A stretch of 64,000 nt of DNA from Anaerophaga thermohalophila DSM 12881. GTDB taxonomy: Bacteria > Bacteroidota > Bacteroidia > Bacteroidales > Marinilabiliaceae. This document shows positions 17,760-28,600 of the stretch, in pieces (within the stretch, counting starts at the first letter, position 1; the number at the start of each line of letters is the position of its first letter). The notes beneath the pieces were generated by a model. The model was not told where the DNA came from. It made no database searches and worked only from the letters and a program-made list of their open reading frames with translations. The stretch covers positions 183,043 through 247,042 of the forward strand of contig NZ_AEWI01000001.1 of assembly GCF_000191885.1 (NCBI RefSeq), given 5' to 3'. A program made the translations under genes and the position numbers.

Positions 17760-17779
17760 AACGACTAAAATTTAGTTAA

Positions 17780-19624
17780 TTAATATCCGTATTCATTAGT
17801 AAATGCACCGTTGGCATCATCAATAACAGGCTGGGCGATAGGCAGAAGATGCCGGTTGGGGTATTGGTCCAATCCACTTGACATTAAGTTCAACCAATCG
17901 ATAAACTCCTGTTTTTCTTCCTCGCTTCGACCTGACATCCACTCTACCCTGTCAAAATCGGGCATATTAATATCGCCGAGTTCCTCATCAAGGTTGAGTG
18001 TCTCAAAATTGAGATCCTCGGGATCATCCTCACGATATTGGTAATACAAATACTGAGGAACATAATCATAAGGAGCTTCCCCATAAACAATTTTTCGGTT
18101 CAACTCGCGGGCTTCGGTTATTTTCTCATAAAGCATGTTCCAGCGAACGAGATCAAATTTGCGAATACTTTCACCGCCAAACTCCAAAGCTCTTTCGTCA
18201 ACAATAGCTTCAAAGAAATCTTCCGGGCTGGACAATCCGTCAACATAAGCATCTACCTTCTCAGCATGAACCTCAGTCGGGAAAGCTCTGCGTCGAACCT
18301 CTTTCAAAGCTTCTTTGGCTTCGGCGGTAGGACCGTTCAATGCATTTTCGGCTTCGGCAAACATCAACAATACATCGGAATAACGCATTAAACACCAGTT
18401 GATACCAGTAAGCAATTTGTTTCCCGCATTTCGGTTAGCAGCAATATAAGCATCGGTCATCCATTTTATGTTCCATTTAGCAAAGCGGAATTGTGAGGGA
18501 TCGGTATATATTTCCATCTGTGGCTGTTCGTTGTATGAATAAAAAGCAACGGAAACATATCTTCTGGCATCTTCCGGTTCAAAAGAATAGAGATAATGCG
18601 GAAGTGTAAGTTCGCCGCCCTGATTACGTCTTCCGTACTTGGAACTTGTCTCGTAACGAACCCCTGAGTAATAGCCGGCTTCGCCACTACGTGTCATCCC
18701 ATGACCAACTTCAAAAAGACTCTCATAGTACTGACGATCTGGTTCCAACTGATTCTGACGAATGAAAACATCTTTAAAGGAAGGATTTAAAGAATGCACA
18801 CCTTCATCCATTATTTCTTTACATTGATCGCGTGCAATCTGATAATAATGCTCCCAGTTTGAACCACGTTCCATAGTATTTGATTCAGCTCTGACAGAAT
18901 AACCGCCTCTGTAAAGAGCAACCCGTGCCATCAATCCTTTAACAAAGCCTTTACTAATTCTTTCAGGCGTTCCTGCATCGCTTTGGTCGATCCAGGGGAC
19001 ATATTGTTCGGCTTCCTGAAGGTCTTCAATGATTGATTCCAATATCTCATCGCGGTCGGTTTTACCAAGGAAGAAGTTGGAGCCATCGGGCTGTGTAGGT
19101 TCTACTTTAAAAGGCACATCGCCCCAGATACGAACCAAATCGAAATAGAAAAGCGCCCGAAGTGTAAGTGCCTCACCATAGTAAGTCCACATTTTGCGTT
19201 TGGCCTCTTCGTTATCGCCTTCCATCACAGGGCTCTTTGGAACTTCTTCAATAAGAATATTGGCTCTTTCAATAGCTCTGTAAAGTGCATTCCATGGGCG
19301 GGCAATTTCGTTATTCCCGGGTGTTGCCAGGTAATTTCCGATGCCACGCCTTCCATTGTCGGCATAATCGCCTGTACCAAACGCAACAACCTCAATATCT
19401 GAATTCAGGCTGGCATAGAATGGAATTTTCTGGGAATACATCTCATCAAGGGTCATCAGCGAGTAAATACCGTAAAGCGCATTCAGTGTAAATGCAGGAT
19501 TCGAAAAAACAACATCGGTGGTATAACTCGATTTGGTTTCGGTCTCCAGCAAATCATCTTCACATCCGGTGAAAATAAAAATACCAAAAACCGTTATCAG
19601 AAAATATGTTACTATATTTCTCAT
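17780..19624 (-). CDS. susD: SusD/RagB-family outer-membrane glycan-binding lipoprotein
   Basis: A 614-residue lipoprotein (cysteine 21, IFTGC) that should form the lid on the partner SusC channel and capture pectic oligosaccharides at the cell surface. SusD landmarks: the N-terminal RPWNALYRAIERANILIEE; tetratricopeptide-like helices (LRALFYFDLVRIWGDVPF); the central LMRYSDVLLMFAEAENALNG; and the C-terminal LPIAQPVI. The start codon is 15 bp after the SusC stop codon. This is the only intact SusD in the window; three others survive only as C-terminal pieces. Confidence 0.97.
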   Translation of the reverse strand: MRNIVTYFLITVFGIFIFTGCEDDLLETETKSSYTTDVVFSNPAFTLNALYGIYSLMTLDEMYSQKIPFYASLNSDIEVVAFGTGDYADNGRRGIGNYLATPGNNEIARPWNALYRAIERANILIEEVPKSPVMEGDNEEAKRKMWTYYGEALTLRALFYFDLVRIWGDVPFKVEPTQPDGSNFFLGKTDRDEILESIIEDLQEAEQYVPWIDQSDAGTPERISKGFVKGLMARVALYRGGYSVRAESNTMERGSNWEHYYQIARDQCKEIMDEGVHSLNPSFKDVFIRQNQLEPDRQYYESLFEVGHGMTRSGEAGYYSGVRYETSSKYGRRNQGGELTLPHYLYSFEPEDARRYVSVAFYSYNEQPQMEIYTDPSQFRFAKWNIKWMTDAYIAANRNAGNKLLTGINWCLMRYSDVLLMFAEAENALNGPTAEAKEALKEVRRRAFPTEVHAEKVDAYVDGLSSPEDFFEAIVDERALEFGGESIRKFDLVRWNMLYEKITEARELNRKIVYGEAPYDYVPQYLYYQYREDDPEDLNFETLNLDEELGDINMPDFDRVEWMSGRSEEEKQEFIDWLNLMSSGLDQYPNRHLLPIAQPVIDDANGAFTNEYGY

Positions 19625-19639
19625 AATTAAATAATATTT

Positions 19640-22600
19640 TTAGAATGTAAGATTAACACCTGCAACAACAGACTTGCTTCTGGGATATGCCGAATAGTCA
19701 ACGCCAGGAGTAAGCGGGGTAGAACGCCGGGTATCGACCTCCGGATCGTATCCCGAATAATCAGTCCAAGTCCATAGATTGTATCCGCTGACATAGAATC
19801 TCAGTTTATCCACAAAAAATCTTTTCAGCAACGATTCAGGCAGTGTATAGCCAAGTGTGATATTGTTCAGGCGAAGAAATGAACCGTCTTCTATAGCCCA
19901 TGAGTGCAGAACCACCCGGTTCATCATCGGATGCCATATTTTAGAATTCTGATTAAGCATCTGCAAGCCTTCCGGACTATAAACAAAGTCGCCTGTTTCA
20001 GGGTGAACGGTCGTAAACCTGTTTTCCCAGTTCATCATGCTTAAAAGGTTTCCGTAAAGCCGTGAATCGGGGAAAGAGGTAAATTCAAGCTTATTAGCAT
20101 TGTAGATATCGTTACCATAAACCCAGTTAAAAAAGGCTGAGAAATCGAATCCCTTATAGGTAGCTGTAAGATTAAACCCACCGGTATGGTCGGGGTTAGC
20201 ATTACCAATGATGGTACGATCATCTGCGGGGTTAACAATATTTCCCTCGCCTGAAAGTTTCTTAAATTTCAAGGTTCCGGGTCCAAAATAGCTTGCCCCG
20301 ATCAGTGTACTGTTATCAGGAACGCCTTCTTTAAGGGTATAAGTTTCTGTTGCTGCATCGTATGTAAAATCACTGTATTTATACATTCCGTCGGTTACAT
20401 ATCCCCACATTTGTCCAACAGGCTCGCCTTCTTTCAGGAGATAATCACCCGTAGGTCCTGAAGAACTTCCATACCATCCGGAACTTTGGAGGGACATTTT
20501 TACATCGCCTAACTCTTCTACCCTATTAATATTGAAGGCTATATTAAATGAAGCTCTGAGTGTAAAATCTCTTTGCTGAATAATATATCCGTCCAAAGAA
20601 AGCTCAACCCCTTTATTGGAAGTTTCACCAATATTTTGCATCTGATATTCGTAGCCGGTATTTGTAGGAATGTTAGCACGGATCAAGAGGTCTTTTGTCG
20701 TATTATAATAAGCATCGAAAGTACCACTGATCCGGTTATTGAAGAATCCGAAATCCAAACCGGCATTTCTGGTATAGGTAGTTTCCCACTTTAAATCGGG
20801 ATTAGCAATAGTGCTTCCCGGAACAAGCTGATTCTGACGATCTTCATCAACGAAATAAGGTTTATCCCCATCACTGGTAGTATAGAGCATCTTCCACATA
20901 TCGTTTCCAATGCGGTTGTTACCGGCGGTACCATAACTAAGCCGCAGCTTAAGATTAGAAAGAATATCGAACCCACTAAGGAATGGTTCTTCGTTGATCC
21001 TCCAGGCAGCAGCAACAGATGGGAAATATCCCCAACGGTTACCTTCGGCAAACTTGCTGGAACCATCGGCACGCATCGTTAAAGTAAGCAGATATTTGTC
21101 CAGATAGTTGTAATTGAGTCGTCCGAAAAAAGAGTTCAGCCTGTCTTCGGGCGATTCAAAGGATTCTGTAGGCTGCGGCGTTCCCAGATTCATCATGGCC
21201 AATGCAGCATCAATTGTAACATCATTGGGGAAGAACCTGGATTCCATATCGAGCGACTTGGTTTTGTATGAATAATATTCCTGCCCAACCAGAACACTCA
21301 GATTATGCCCGGGTAAAATATCATCCTTTGCATAGGTAAGCGTGTTGGAGACCCTCTGGCGTATGCCTTCACGTGTATCAATGGTCACCATTGGCGTACC
21401 ACCACTATCGTTTTTCGACTGAGAAGTGGAAGGACCATAAAAGCGATCATCTCTTCTATTTTCTAACTCTACACCCCAGTCGCTTCTCAAAGTCAACCCG
21501 TCAATCATCTCATAACTGACACCGCCATTGAACGTAATATTCCGGCGATCGGAATCTCTGTAATCATCGTTTACAACATCAACGGGATTATATAGCTGGC
21601 TGGCAGCTTCAATATCGGCATCAAAATCAACCGAAGCAAGGAAATCCTGTAACCCCCTGACCGGTGCATACTTAATGGCATGTTTCAACCGGCTGTTGGT
21701 AGAGGAGCCTTCGGTTGACGTGCCGGCACCGGTAACATTGGTATCGGAAAATCTGGTATTGAAATCGACAGACAGCCGGTCGGTAATCTCGCTGTTTAGC
21801 TTAAAATTGATGTTGTTCCTGACATAACCGGCACCAAGCATAATTCCTTCATCATCTGTTCTGGTAAGACTTAAATTATATTTGGTCTTTGCCGACCCCC
21901 CGGTAACACTCACATTATAATATTGAGTTGACGCATCTCTACCGAATATTTCATCCTGCCAATCGCGCCCCTCTTGTGCTTTATACAGCTCCAGGTCGCC
22001 AAACACACCATAATATCTTTCAAAATTCCGGGCCGTATTACCACTCTCACCGGCAAGCTCATATTGCCATAACACATATTCATAGGGGTCAAGAACATCG
22101 AGTGTATTCGTAATTTTCTTCACACCATAGTACATGTTGTAATTTACTTTTACATCACCTTCAACCCCCTCTTTTGTCGTTATTAAAATAACACCGTTAG
22201 CTCCTCGAGCACCGTAAATGGCTGTTGAAGACGCATCTTTGAGGACGTCGATTGACTCAATATCAGTAGGAGCAATATCACTAATACTGCTTACCGGAAA
22301 ACCATCAACAATGTAAAGGGGTGAATTGTCCTGAGTAATAGAGCCACCGCCTCTCACACGAATCTTGATCTCTGCATCGGGAGAACCTTCGGTAGTTGTG
22401 ATCTGCACGCCAGCTAACCGGCCTGTTATGGCCTGAGCAGTAGATGTTACAGGAATATCCTGCAGATTGTCGCCTGACACAGATGCAACAGACCCGGTTA
22501 AATCACGTTTGCGTACCGTTCCATAACCTATGGCAACGACTTCATCCAGTCCTATAACCTCCTCTTCCATCTGCACGTCAATATTGGTACGACCATTAAG

Positions 22601-22867
22601 AGGAACTTCCTGATCGGCAAAACCAATAAAACGAAAAACCAATACATCGTTCTGTATATCATTGACGGTGAGGTTGTAGTTACCGTCCATATCGGTTACC
22701 GTTCCGGTAGTAGTACCTTTAATTATAATATTGACACCAGGTAACGGGTCTCCGTAATTATCAGTAACCCTTCCCTGAACGGCTCTCTGTTGTGCAATAC
22801 CCGCAGTAGTAAAACAGACGAGTAGTAACAAAACATACATCGATTTGAATACAAAATTTTTCATCAT
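19640..22867 (-). CDS. susC: SusC/RagA-family TonB-dependent outer-membrane transporter
   Basis: A 1075-residue TonB-dependent receptor that imports oligosaccharides with SusD. In order: a signal peptide (to about residue 25, GIAQQ); a carboxypeptidase-D-regulatory-like domain (about 28-112: GRVTDNYGDPLPGVNI); a TonB-box region (VIGLDEVVAIGYGT); the plug domain (about 118-235), including GANGVILITTKEG, typical of SusC; and the 22-strand barrel to the C-terminus (VVAGVNLTF). It is the first gene of the pectin operon. The roughly 300-bp region upstream should hold the regulated promoter. The HTCS at 25.6 kb is the likely activator. Confidence 0.97.
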   Translation of the reverse strand: MMKNFVFKSMYVLLLLVCFTTAGIAQQRAVQGRVTDNYGDPLPGVNIIIKGTTTGTVTDMDGNYNLTVNDIQNDVLVFRFIGFADQEVPLNGRTNIDVQMEEEVIGLDEVVAIGYGTVRKRDLTGSVASVSGDNLQDIPVTSTAQAITGRLAGVQITTTEGSPDAEIKIRVRGGGSITQDNSPLYIVDGFPVSSISDIAPTDIESIDVLKDASSTAIYGARGANGVILITTKEGVEGDVKVNYNMYYGVKKITNTLDVLDPYEYVLWQYELAGESGNTARNFERYYGVFGDLELYKAQEGRDWQDEIFGRDASTQYYNVSVTGGSAKTKYNLSLTRTDDEGIMLGAGYVRNNINFKLNSEITDRLSVDFNTRFSDTNVTGAGTSTEGSSTNSRLKHAIKYAPVRGLQDFLASVDFDADIEAASQLYNPVDVVNDDYRDSDRRNITFNGGVSYEMIDGLTLRSDWGVELENRRDDRFYGPSTSQSKNDSGGTPMVTIDTREGIRQRVSNTLTYAKDDILPGHNLSVLVGQEYYSYKTKSLDMESRFFPNDVTIDAALAMMNLGTPQPTESFESPEDRLNSFFGRLNYNYLDKYLLTLTMRADGSSKFAEGNRWGYFPSVAAAWRINEEPFLSGFDILSNLKLRLSYGTAGNNRIGNDMWKMLYTTSDGDKPYFVDEDRQNQLVPGSTIANPDLKWETTYTRNAGLDFGFFNNRISGTFDAYYNTTKDLLIRANIPTNTGYEYQMQNIGETSNKGVELSLDGYIIQQRDFTLRASFNIAFNINRVEELGDVKMSLQSSGWYGSSSGPTGDYLLKEGEPVGQMWGYVTDGMYKYSDFTYDAATETYTLKEGVPDNSTLIGASYFGPGTLKFKKLSGEGNIVNPADDRTIIGNANPDHTGGFNLTATYKGFDFSAFFNWVYGNDIYNANKLEFTSFPDSRLYGNLLSMMNWENRFTTVHPETGDFVYSPEGLQMLNQNSKIWHPMMNRVVLHSWAIEDGSFLRLNNITLGYTLPESLLKRFFVDKLRFYVSGYNLWTWTDYSGYDPEVDTRRSTPLTPGVDYSAYPRSKSVVAGVNLTF

Positions 22868-23062
22868 AACAAATACTGATTTTAATTTTAATTGCTGTTT
22901 AATTCAATTGAGTTATCAGACGCTGTTTAAACATTTTTACACTTGCTAAGATATGGTAACACAAACAAGATAGTGTCCGAATAAATATCTAAAATGGTGT
23001 TGCAAATTGTTAATCCAAAAAGGTGACAGATTATCAAAACACTGATTTTTAATATATTATTT

Positions 23063-23378
23063 AATATCATGCATACGCCCTGTGAAAATATTGACCCCGC
23101 AACAGGAGTGGTGAATTCTGATCAGTCACATACATCCTCAATGATACCTCGTACTGCAATATTCTTCATCGTGGCTTATTAGAACTTCCCAGCCCTGAAG
23201 ATGGTGGATTTGAACCGGATATACGTGAAGAATATAGCGGTTCGGAATCCATTATTCTTAAAGAACATGTCACATCGGAATCTGCCACTCCCGAAAGCAT
23301 AGGATAACCCACTATGGCTAAGGTAAAGGCTTGACTTGAAGCTAAAACATTCACTCTATAGCAGGAAAAAAGAAACAA
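23063..23378 (-). pseudogene. Degraded coding remnant, unidentified
   Basis: The minus strand has a 70-codon open stretch (with QAFTLAIVGYPMLSGVADSD) that ends at a TGA, after which the same frame stays open another 35 codons (ILQYEVSLRMYVTDQNSPLL). This looks like a decayed gene end rather than spacer. I do not recognise the family. It sits between SusC and GH28. Confidence 0.25.
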
Positions 23379-23385
23379 GAACTCA

Positions 23386-25089
23386 TTATTTTATCCTCAC
23401 CTGGTCGGGATTAACACTAGTCCCGACTTTTAAAGATGCTTCTATATCTTCGATGCTACTCTGTTGAAATGATACATTCTCAGTTTTATTTCCATAAATG
23501 ACAAGTGCCGGAGAGTCGGGGGTCTCAAACTGAAACTCCTCAATTTCAATATTTTTTGCATTGAGTAAAGCCAAAGCAGGTCCTTTTTCGACAATTACCT
23601 TCACGTTTCGGAAATTTATACCGTCTGCATCAATAATCACGATTCCCTCTTTTCCCCTGAGTAATGCATTCTCAAGATGTACGTTTTGAAGGTTCATTTC
23701 GGGTAATCCCATAAAGAAACCGGCATTCCCAAAACCATGGGCGCGGATGTTCTTCATGAAAATATTCCTGAACGAAGGCGTTTCTTCGGTCACAGGCTGA
23801 GGTTCACTCCATTCACCCGATGGAACGCTGTTACCACCATCATCCAAAACAGGAGCATTACCCTCATAGAAAAGATTGAAGCGAATGGGTTCGGTAGGGA
23901 TATCAATCATATCAATATCAGATATGTAAATATTCTCAACGACCCCGCCACGTCCTCTTGTGCTCTTGAATCGAAGACCTGTATCCGTCCCCATAAATGT
24001 ACATTTGGAAACATGCACATTACGTACTCCTCCCGACATTTCACTTCCGACAACAAATCCGCCATGACCATGATAGACAATATTGTTTTTCACGATTACA
24101 TTTTCTGTTGGCATACCACGACGTCTGCCATCTTCATTCTTTCCGGATTTGAAACAAATGGCGTCATCGCCCACATCAAAACTGTTATTGTATATCAGCA
24201 CATTTTTGCAGGATTCAAGATCCAAACCGTCACCGTTTTGTGAATACCATGGATTACGAATTGTTAAATTCCTGATAATGACATTCTCACTCATCAACGG
24301 ATGAATATTCCAGGCAGGAGAGTTTTGAAAAGTTGGTCCGTCAAGAAGTACTCCTTTACATTCTTTGATACTAACCATTACCGGCCGTAAAAAATCCTTT
24401 ACCTTCTCGTACTCCTCTTTGGAACTAAGATCGGGAACATTAAAATTATCTTTCCCGTCGCCTGCTTTCGACTTCTCCGTTGGATACCATATCTTCCCGT
24501 CATCGCTGAGTACACCTCCCGATTCCACAAGATTTTTCCATTGCGAAGCAGTCATTTTACTCTTCTTCACCGGCCGCCAGGCATCACCGCTGCCATCAAA
24601 TACGCCATTGCCGGTAAAAGCAATATTTTCCAGATTGTGAGCATGTATCGGTGACATACAGCGATAGGTTTCCAAGCCTTCAAAACTGGTTTCGATAAGA
24701 GGATATTTATCAAAATCGGAACTGAATAATACCACTGCACCATCTTCCAGATAAAGATTAATGTTACTTTTCATCTTTATGGGACCGGTCAGCCAGATAC
24801 CCCTCGATACCACAACCTTTCCTCCGCCATTAGCCGCAACATCATCGATCGAAGCAGCAAAGGCTTCGCTGTTATCTGTAATACCGTCTCCGATAGCACC
24901 AAAGTCACTGATATTCACAACATAATCCGGAAATTGGGGCTCAGATATCACCGGCATTTCAAATTCAACATCTTTGTAAAGCGATTTAAGAGTATCTTCC
25001 TGCTCAACAGAATGAACAGAACATGCCAAATTTGGCAACATCATCACTATAATCAAGCACCATTTCAACCTGTCAGAATTTTTTTTCAT
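23386..25089 (-). CDS. GH28 polygalacturonase, lipoprotein
   Basis: A 567-residue lipoprotein (cysteine 23, NLACS) of glycoside hydrolase family 28, which hydrolyses alpha-1,4 galacturonan links. The beta-helix fold begins with the ISDFGAIGDGITDNSEAF motif (60-77). Active-site landmarks are in order: NGDGLD (285-290), GDD (307-309), GHGG (341-344) and RFK (373-375), corresponding to the NTD, DD, GHG and RxK motifs. The G in place of T in the first motif is common in exo-acting relatives. The gene's leader holds a family C remnant with an unusually long hairpin. A truncated SusD lies just upstream in the same direction. Confidence 0.93.
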   Translation of the reverse strand: MKKNSDRLKWCLIIVMMLPNLACSVHSVEQEDTLKSLYKDVEFEMPVISEPQFPDYVVNISDFGAIGDGITDNSEAFAASIDDVAANGGGKVVVSRGIWLTGPIKMKSNINLYLEDGAVVLFSSDFDKYPLIETSFEGLETYRCMSPIHAHNLENIAFTGNGVFDGSGDAWRPVKKSKMTASQWKNLVESGGVLSDDGKIWYPTEKSKAGDGKDNFNVPDLSSKEEYEKVKDFLRPVMVSIKECKGVLLDGPTFQNSPAWNIHPLMSENVIIRNLTIRNPWYSQNGDGLDLESCKNVLIYNNSFDVGDDAICFKSGKNEDGRRRGMPTENVIVKNNIVYHGHGGFVVGSEMSGGVRNVHVSKCTFMGTDTGLRFKSTRGRGGVVENIYISDIDMIDIPTEPIRFNLFYEGNAPVLDDGGNSVPSGEWSEPQPVTEETPSFRNIFMKNIRAHGFGNAGFFMGLPEMNLQNVHLENALLRGKEGIVIIDADGINFRNVKVIVEKGPALALLNAKNIEIEEFQFETPDSPALVIYGNKTENVSFQQSSIEDIEASLKVGTSVNPDQVRIK

Positions 25090-25092
25090 AAG

Positions 25093-25158
25093 TATAAAAT
25101 TTAACTAAGTTATTGGTTTGATGAAACTCGTCCCCTGTAATCGGGACGAGTTTCATCA
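25093..25158 (-). repeat. Family C remnant with a 15-bp perfect hairpin in the GH28 leader
   Basis: On the minus strand, GATGAAACTCGTCCC pairs perfectly with GGGACGAGTTTCATC across an 8-base loop. It is followed by the family C 3' part (AAACCAATAACTTAG...TTTTATACTT) up to the GH28 start codon. The stem falls where family C normally has its shorter second hairpin. There is no T-tract after the stem, so a terminator is unlikely. Confidence 0.65.
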
Positions 25159-25238
25159 TCACAAAAGTTGTCCAAAAACGGATGGATACAGGTACTAATT
25201 ATTAAGCCTGCCTGCTATTTATCTGTTTAATATCCACA

Positions 25239-25412
25239 TTAATTATATGCCGGATTTTGAGGATAATTTCCACGGTTCAAATCAAGAGCATCCTGTGGAA
25301 TAGGTCGTAAAATCTTGAGGTTTCCTCCATTCCCGACAAACCAGTCGGCCGATTCAATATCTTTGTTATACTGAACACATCTGTCGTCGCAATACCTGTA
25401 TGGCAATGGCTT
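25239..25412 (-). pseudogene. SusD C-terminal stub
   Basis: About 57 codons in one frame ending LRPIPQDALDLNRG, then NYPQNPAYN and TAA. The P-I-P-Q and Q-N-P-x-Y/A ending is the typical SusD C-terminus. Upstream the frame hits a stop, and nothing of the rest of SusD or of a SusC remains before the divergent HTCS at 25623. It probably belonged to a SusCD pair that preceded the GH28 gene. Confidence 0.8.
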
Positions 25413-25622
25413 TTAATTTTGTAATTGCAAGTTAGAGGCAAATGAGGATGCCCGTGAGGGACAAATTGTCAAAAAAAGTTATCTGAATTATGATTTTTTA
25501 ACGGGGACATTTCATCAATACACTGATTATGTGCGCTTAATCATTTAATCACCCACTTAAAACAATTGTAAAAAACCAAAAAAATAGTTGCATTTTTGTA
25601 ATTGGTAAAAAATAACAACCAG

Positions 25623-28600
25623 ATGCGAACCATCCACCTCATTATTATTCTGCTCCTTACACTCTTGAGAATTGATCTTTATGGTCAGGAAATATTCCGA
25701 TTTGATCATATCGGCACCCAGGACGGGCTTTCACAGAATACCGTGTCGGCCATGATGTGCGACAAAGAAGGCTTTTTATGGATAGGAACGAATAACGGAC
25801 TCAACCGATATGACGGATACAGCTTTAAAGTTTTCAAAGGAAACACCAATGAGTCGGGAATATTCATCAATAACAGAATAACTGAAATTTGGCAGGATGA
25901 GCAGGATTTTATCTGGTTCATGACGCATGACGGTTATTACCACTATTTTCATCCTACACTTGAAAAAATTAATTCCATTCCCGACTTTTTGGTAAAAGAA
26001 GCTAAAGACAACACAATAATCTCAGATTTTGAACAATACACTAGCAATGAGATTTGGATTGGGCTCCGCTCTTTAGGTATTTACCGGCTACAATACGATG
26101 CAGAGCAAGCAGACTATAAAACAACCCGTTTCCTTAACCGGGGCCAGTACGCATTATCAAACAATAATGTATCGTTTGTCAGGCACGACAACACCGGCAA
26201 TCTCTGGATAGGCACCCAAAGGGGAATTAATTTCCTGTCGAAAGAGGACATTGAAGCCAATACACCAAATTTTCAACATTTCTTTGTCGATTACTCTTTC
26301 ACCACGTTTTGTGAAACCAAAGATGAATTGTGGTTTGGTACACAAAACAACGGATTGTTGATTAAAAACAAAATCAGCGGGGTTTACACACAAAAAAACA
26401 ATGAGACTGTACCCTTGTTTAAGAACAACCACTCATCGCTTCTTTTCCTTTCCAAAAGAGAGCATTTGTATGCAGCCTTCGAAAATGCAGGTTTGTTTTG
26501 CTATGATATTTCAAAGAAAGATTGGAAATACATCCCCACAGCAGGGAAAAATATCGACAGAATATATGAAGACAGATACGGCCAGATATGGATTACATCC
26601 GACAAGTTCGGGATAGACCGCTATGATCCCGAAACAGGAGAGTCGAAACATTACCGGTTGTCACCACCCGGCAGAGAGAATACGACAGATTTGGAACGAC
26701 ACGTTTTTTTCGAGGACAACAGTGACAACTTCTGGATTGGTCTACACGAAGGGGGGCTTGCCCTATATCGTCGCGACGAAGACCGGTTCCGTTTCTACCT
26801 GAACGAGCCGTCAAATCCCAATTCAATTCATTCAAATATAGTGGCCAGCATCATCCACGACCGTTCGGGACAGCTATGGCTGGGACTGGGCCAATACCCC
26901 GGTGGAATAGAAAGAGTTATTTTGAGGAATCCGGGATTTACCCATATTCTTCCTCAGCGTGAAATAAAAGAAGTTTCTGATAATATAACACGTTCGCTCC
27001 ATGAAGATAATGAGGGCCGAATCTGGGTTGGAACAAAAGCCGGACGACTTCATGTTCTGGATTCATTATATAATCAGCTGGCGGTATATGAAAAATTCAA
27101 GACCGATAACGGGTGGGTATCAGGAGCCAATATCTATACCATTATCACTGACCACAAGGGGCATATCTGGCTGGGAACAAAAGGTAAAGGTATTCTGGTC
27201 AGCAAGAAACCGGTAAATGAATACGAAAGCCTGTCACATCTTGATTTTTATAATTATCAACATTCCGAAAACGATCCCCGAAGTGTTACTCATAACAATA
27301 TCTATTGCATTGTCGAAAACCATGAGCATGAAATTTGGATTGGCACCTATGGAAACGGTATTAGCAGGGTGGTGACGGAGAAAAACGGGAACAGGTATTT
27401 TAAAAACATCCATAGCCAGAACAGTAATCTGGGAAGCAATATGGTGCGACATATACTTTTCGATGCTCAGGGACGAATGTGGGTAGCCACCAGCTTCGGC
27501 CTTTATATGCGTGAAAATCCCCGAGAAGGAGATTTCTATAGTTTCTTCTACAAGCCCGACAACCCCAACAGCCTAAGCTACAATGATGTAATACATATCC
27601 TCGAGGATTCGGACCAAGAGTTGTGGTTTGGAACATTAGGCGGTGGCCTGAATAAATTGCAAGTAATAAACGACTCCGTTGCAAAATTCAAAAGATTCAA
27701 CAGCAGCAACGGCCTGAGTAATGATGTCGTTCTTTCAATGCTTGAGGACAATAACGGAAGGCTCTGGATAAGTACTGAAAACGGTCTGAACCGTTATAAT
27801 AAAACAACCGGTACCATCGAAGTTTTCAATACCACCAATGGTCTCAGCTTTAACATGTTTATGGAAAATACCTGCCTGAAACGCCAAAACGGGACTATGC
27901 TTTTTGGTGGATACAAAGGTATAGAGGCATTGAATTGCAAAAAATTACAGGTAAAGAATTACACGCCGAAAATTGAGCTTACCAATTTTCAATTGTTCAA
28001 CAAAGACGTTTCCACCCTGGATGAAAATTCTCCACTTGAAAAAACCATCACTTACACCAAACATCTGACACTGAAACATCACCAGTCAAGTTTCAGTATA
28101 GAATTTTCTGCTCTTGATTTTCAGGATCCGGAAAATGTTCAGTACGCCTATATGCTTGAGAATTTTGATACCGGATGGAATCAGGTAGACAATCAAAACA
28201 AAGCTACTTTCACCAATTTACCTCCCGGCGATTACGTGTTTAAAGTCAAATCGACCAACCGTCTTGGCGGATGGATTGATAACCCGAGCGAACTCAAAAT
28301 CACTATATTACCCCCATGGTATAAAACAGACTGGGCTTATGCAGGTTACATTGTCATCTTCATCCTTTTTATTGCCGGAATCAAAAAAATAATCACCAAA
28401 ATAAACCGCTATCGAAACGAATTGACCGTAGAAAAACGCATTAACGAAGAAAAACTTAAATTCTTTACCAACATCTCGCACGAAATAAGAACACCTCTAA
28501 CACTAATTTTGGGGCCACTGGAAGACCTCAAACAAAAAACACGCGCCATATCTCCCGAAATTTACCGCGAAGTTATGATCATCCATAAAAACGGGAAACG

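Noticed and set aside
25093..25158. Terminator in front of GH28
   Set aside because: The 15-bp stem has no T-tract on either strand and derives from a family C repeat in the gene's own leader.
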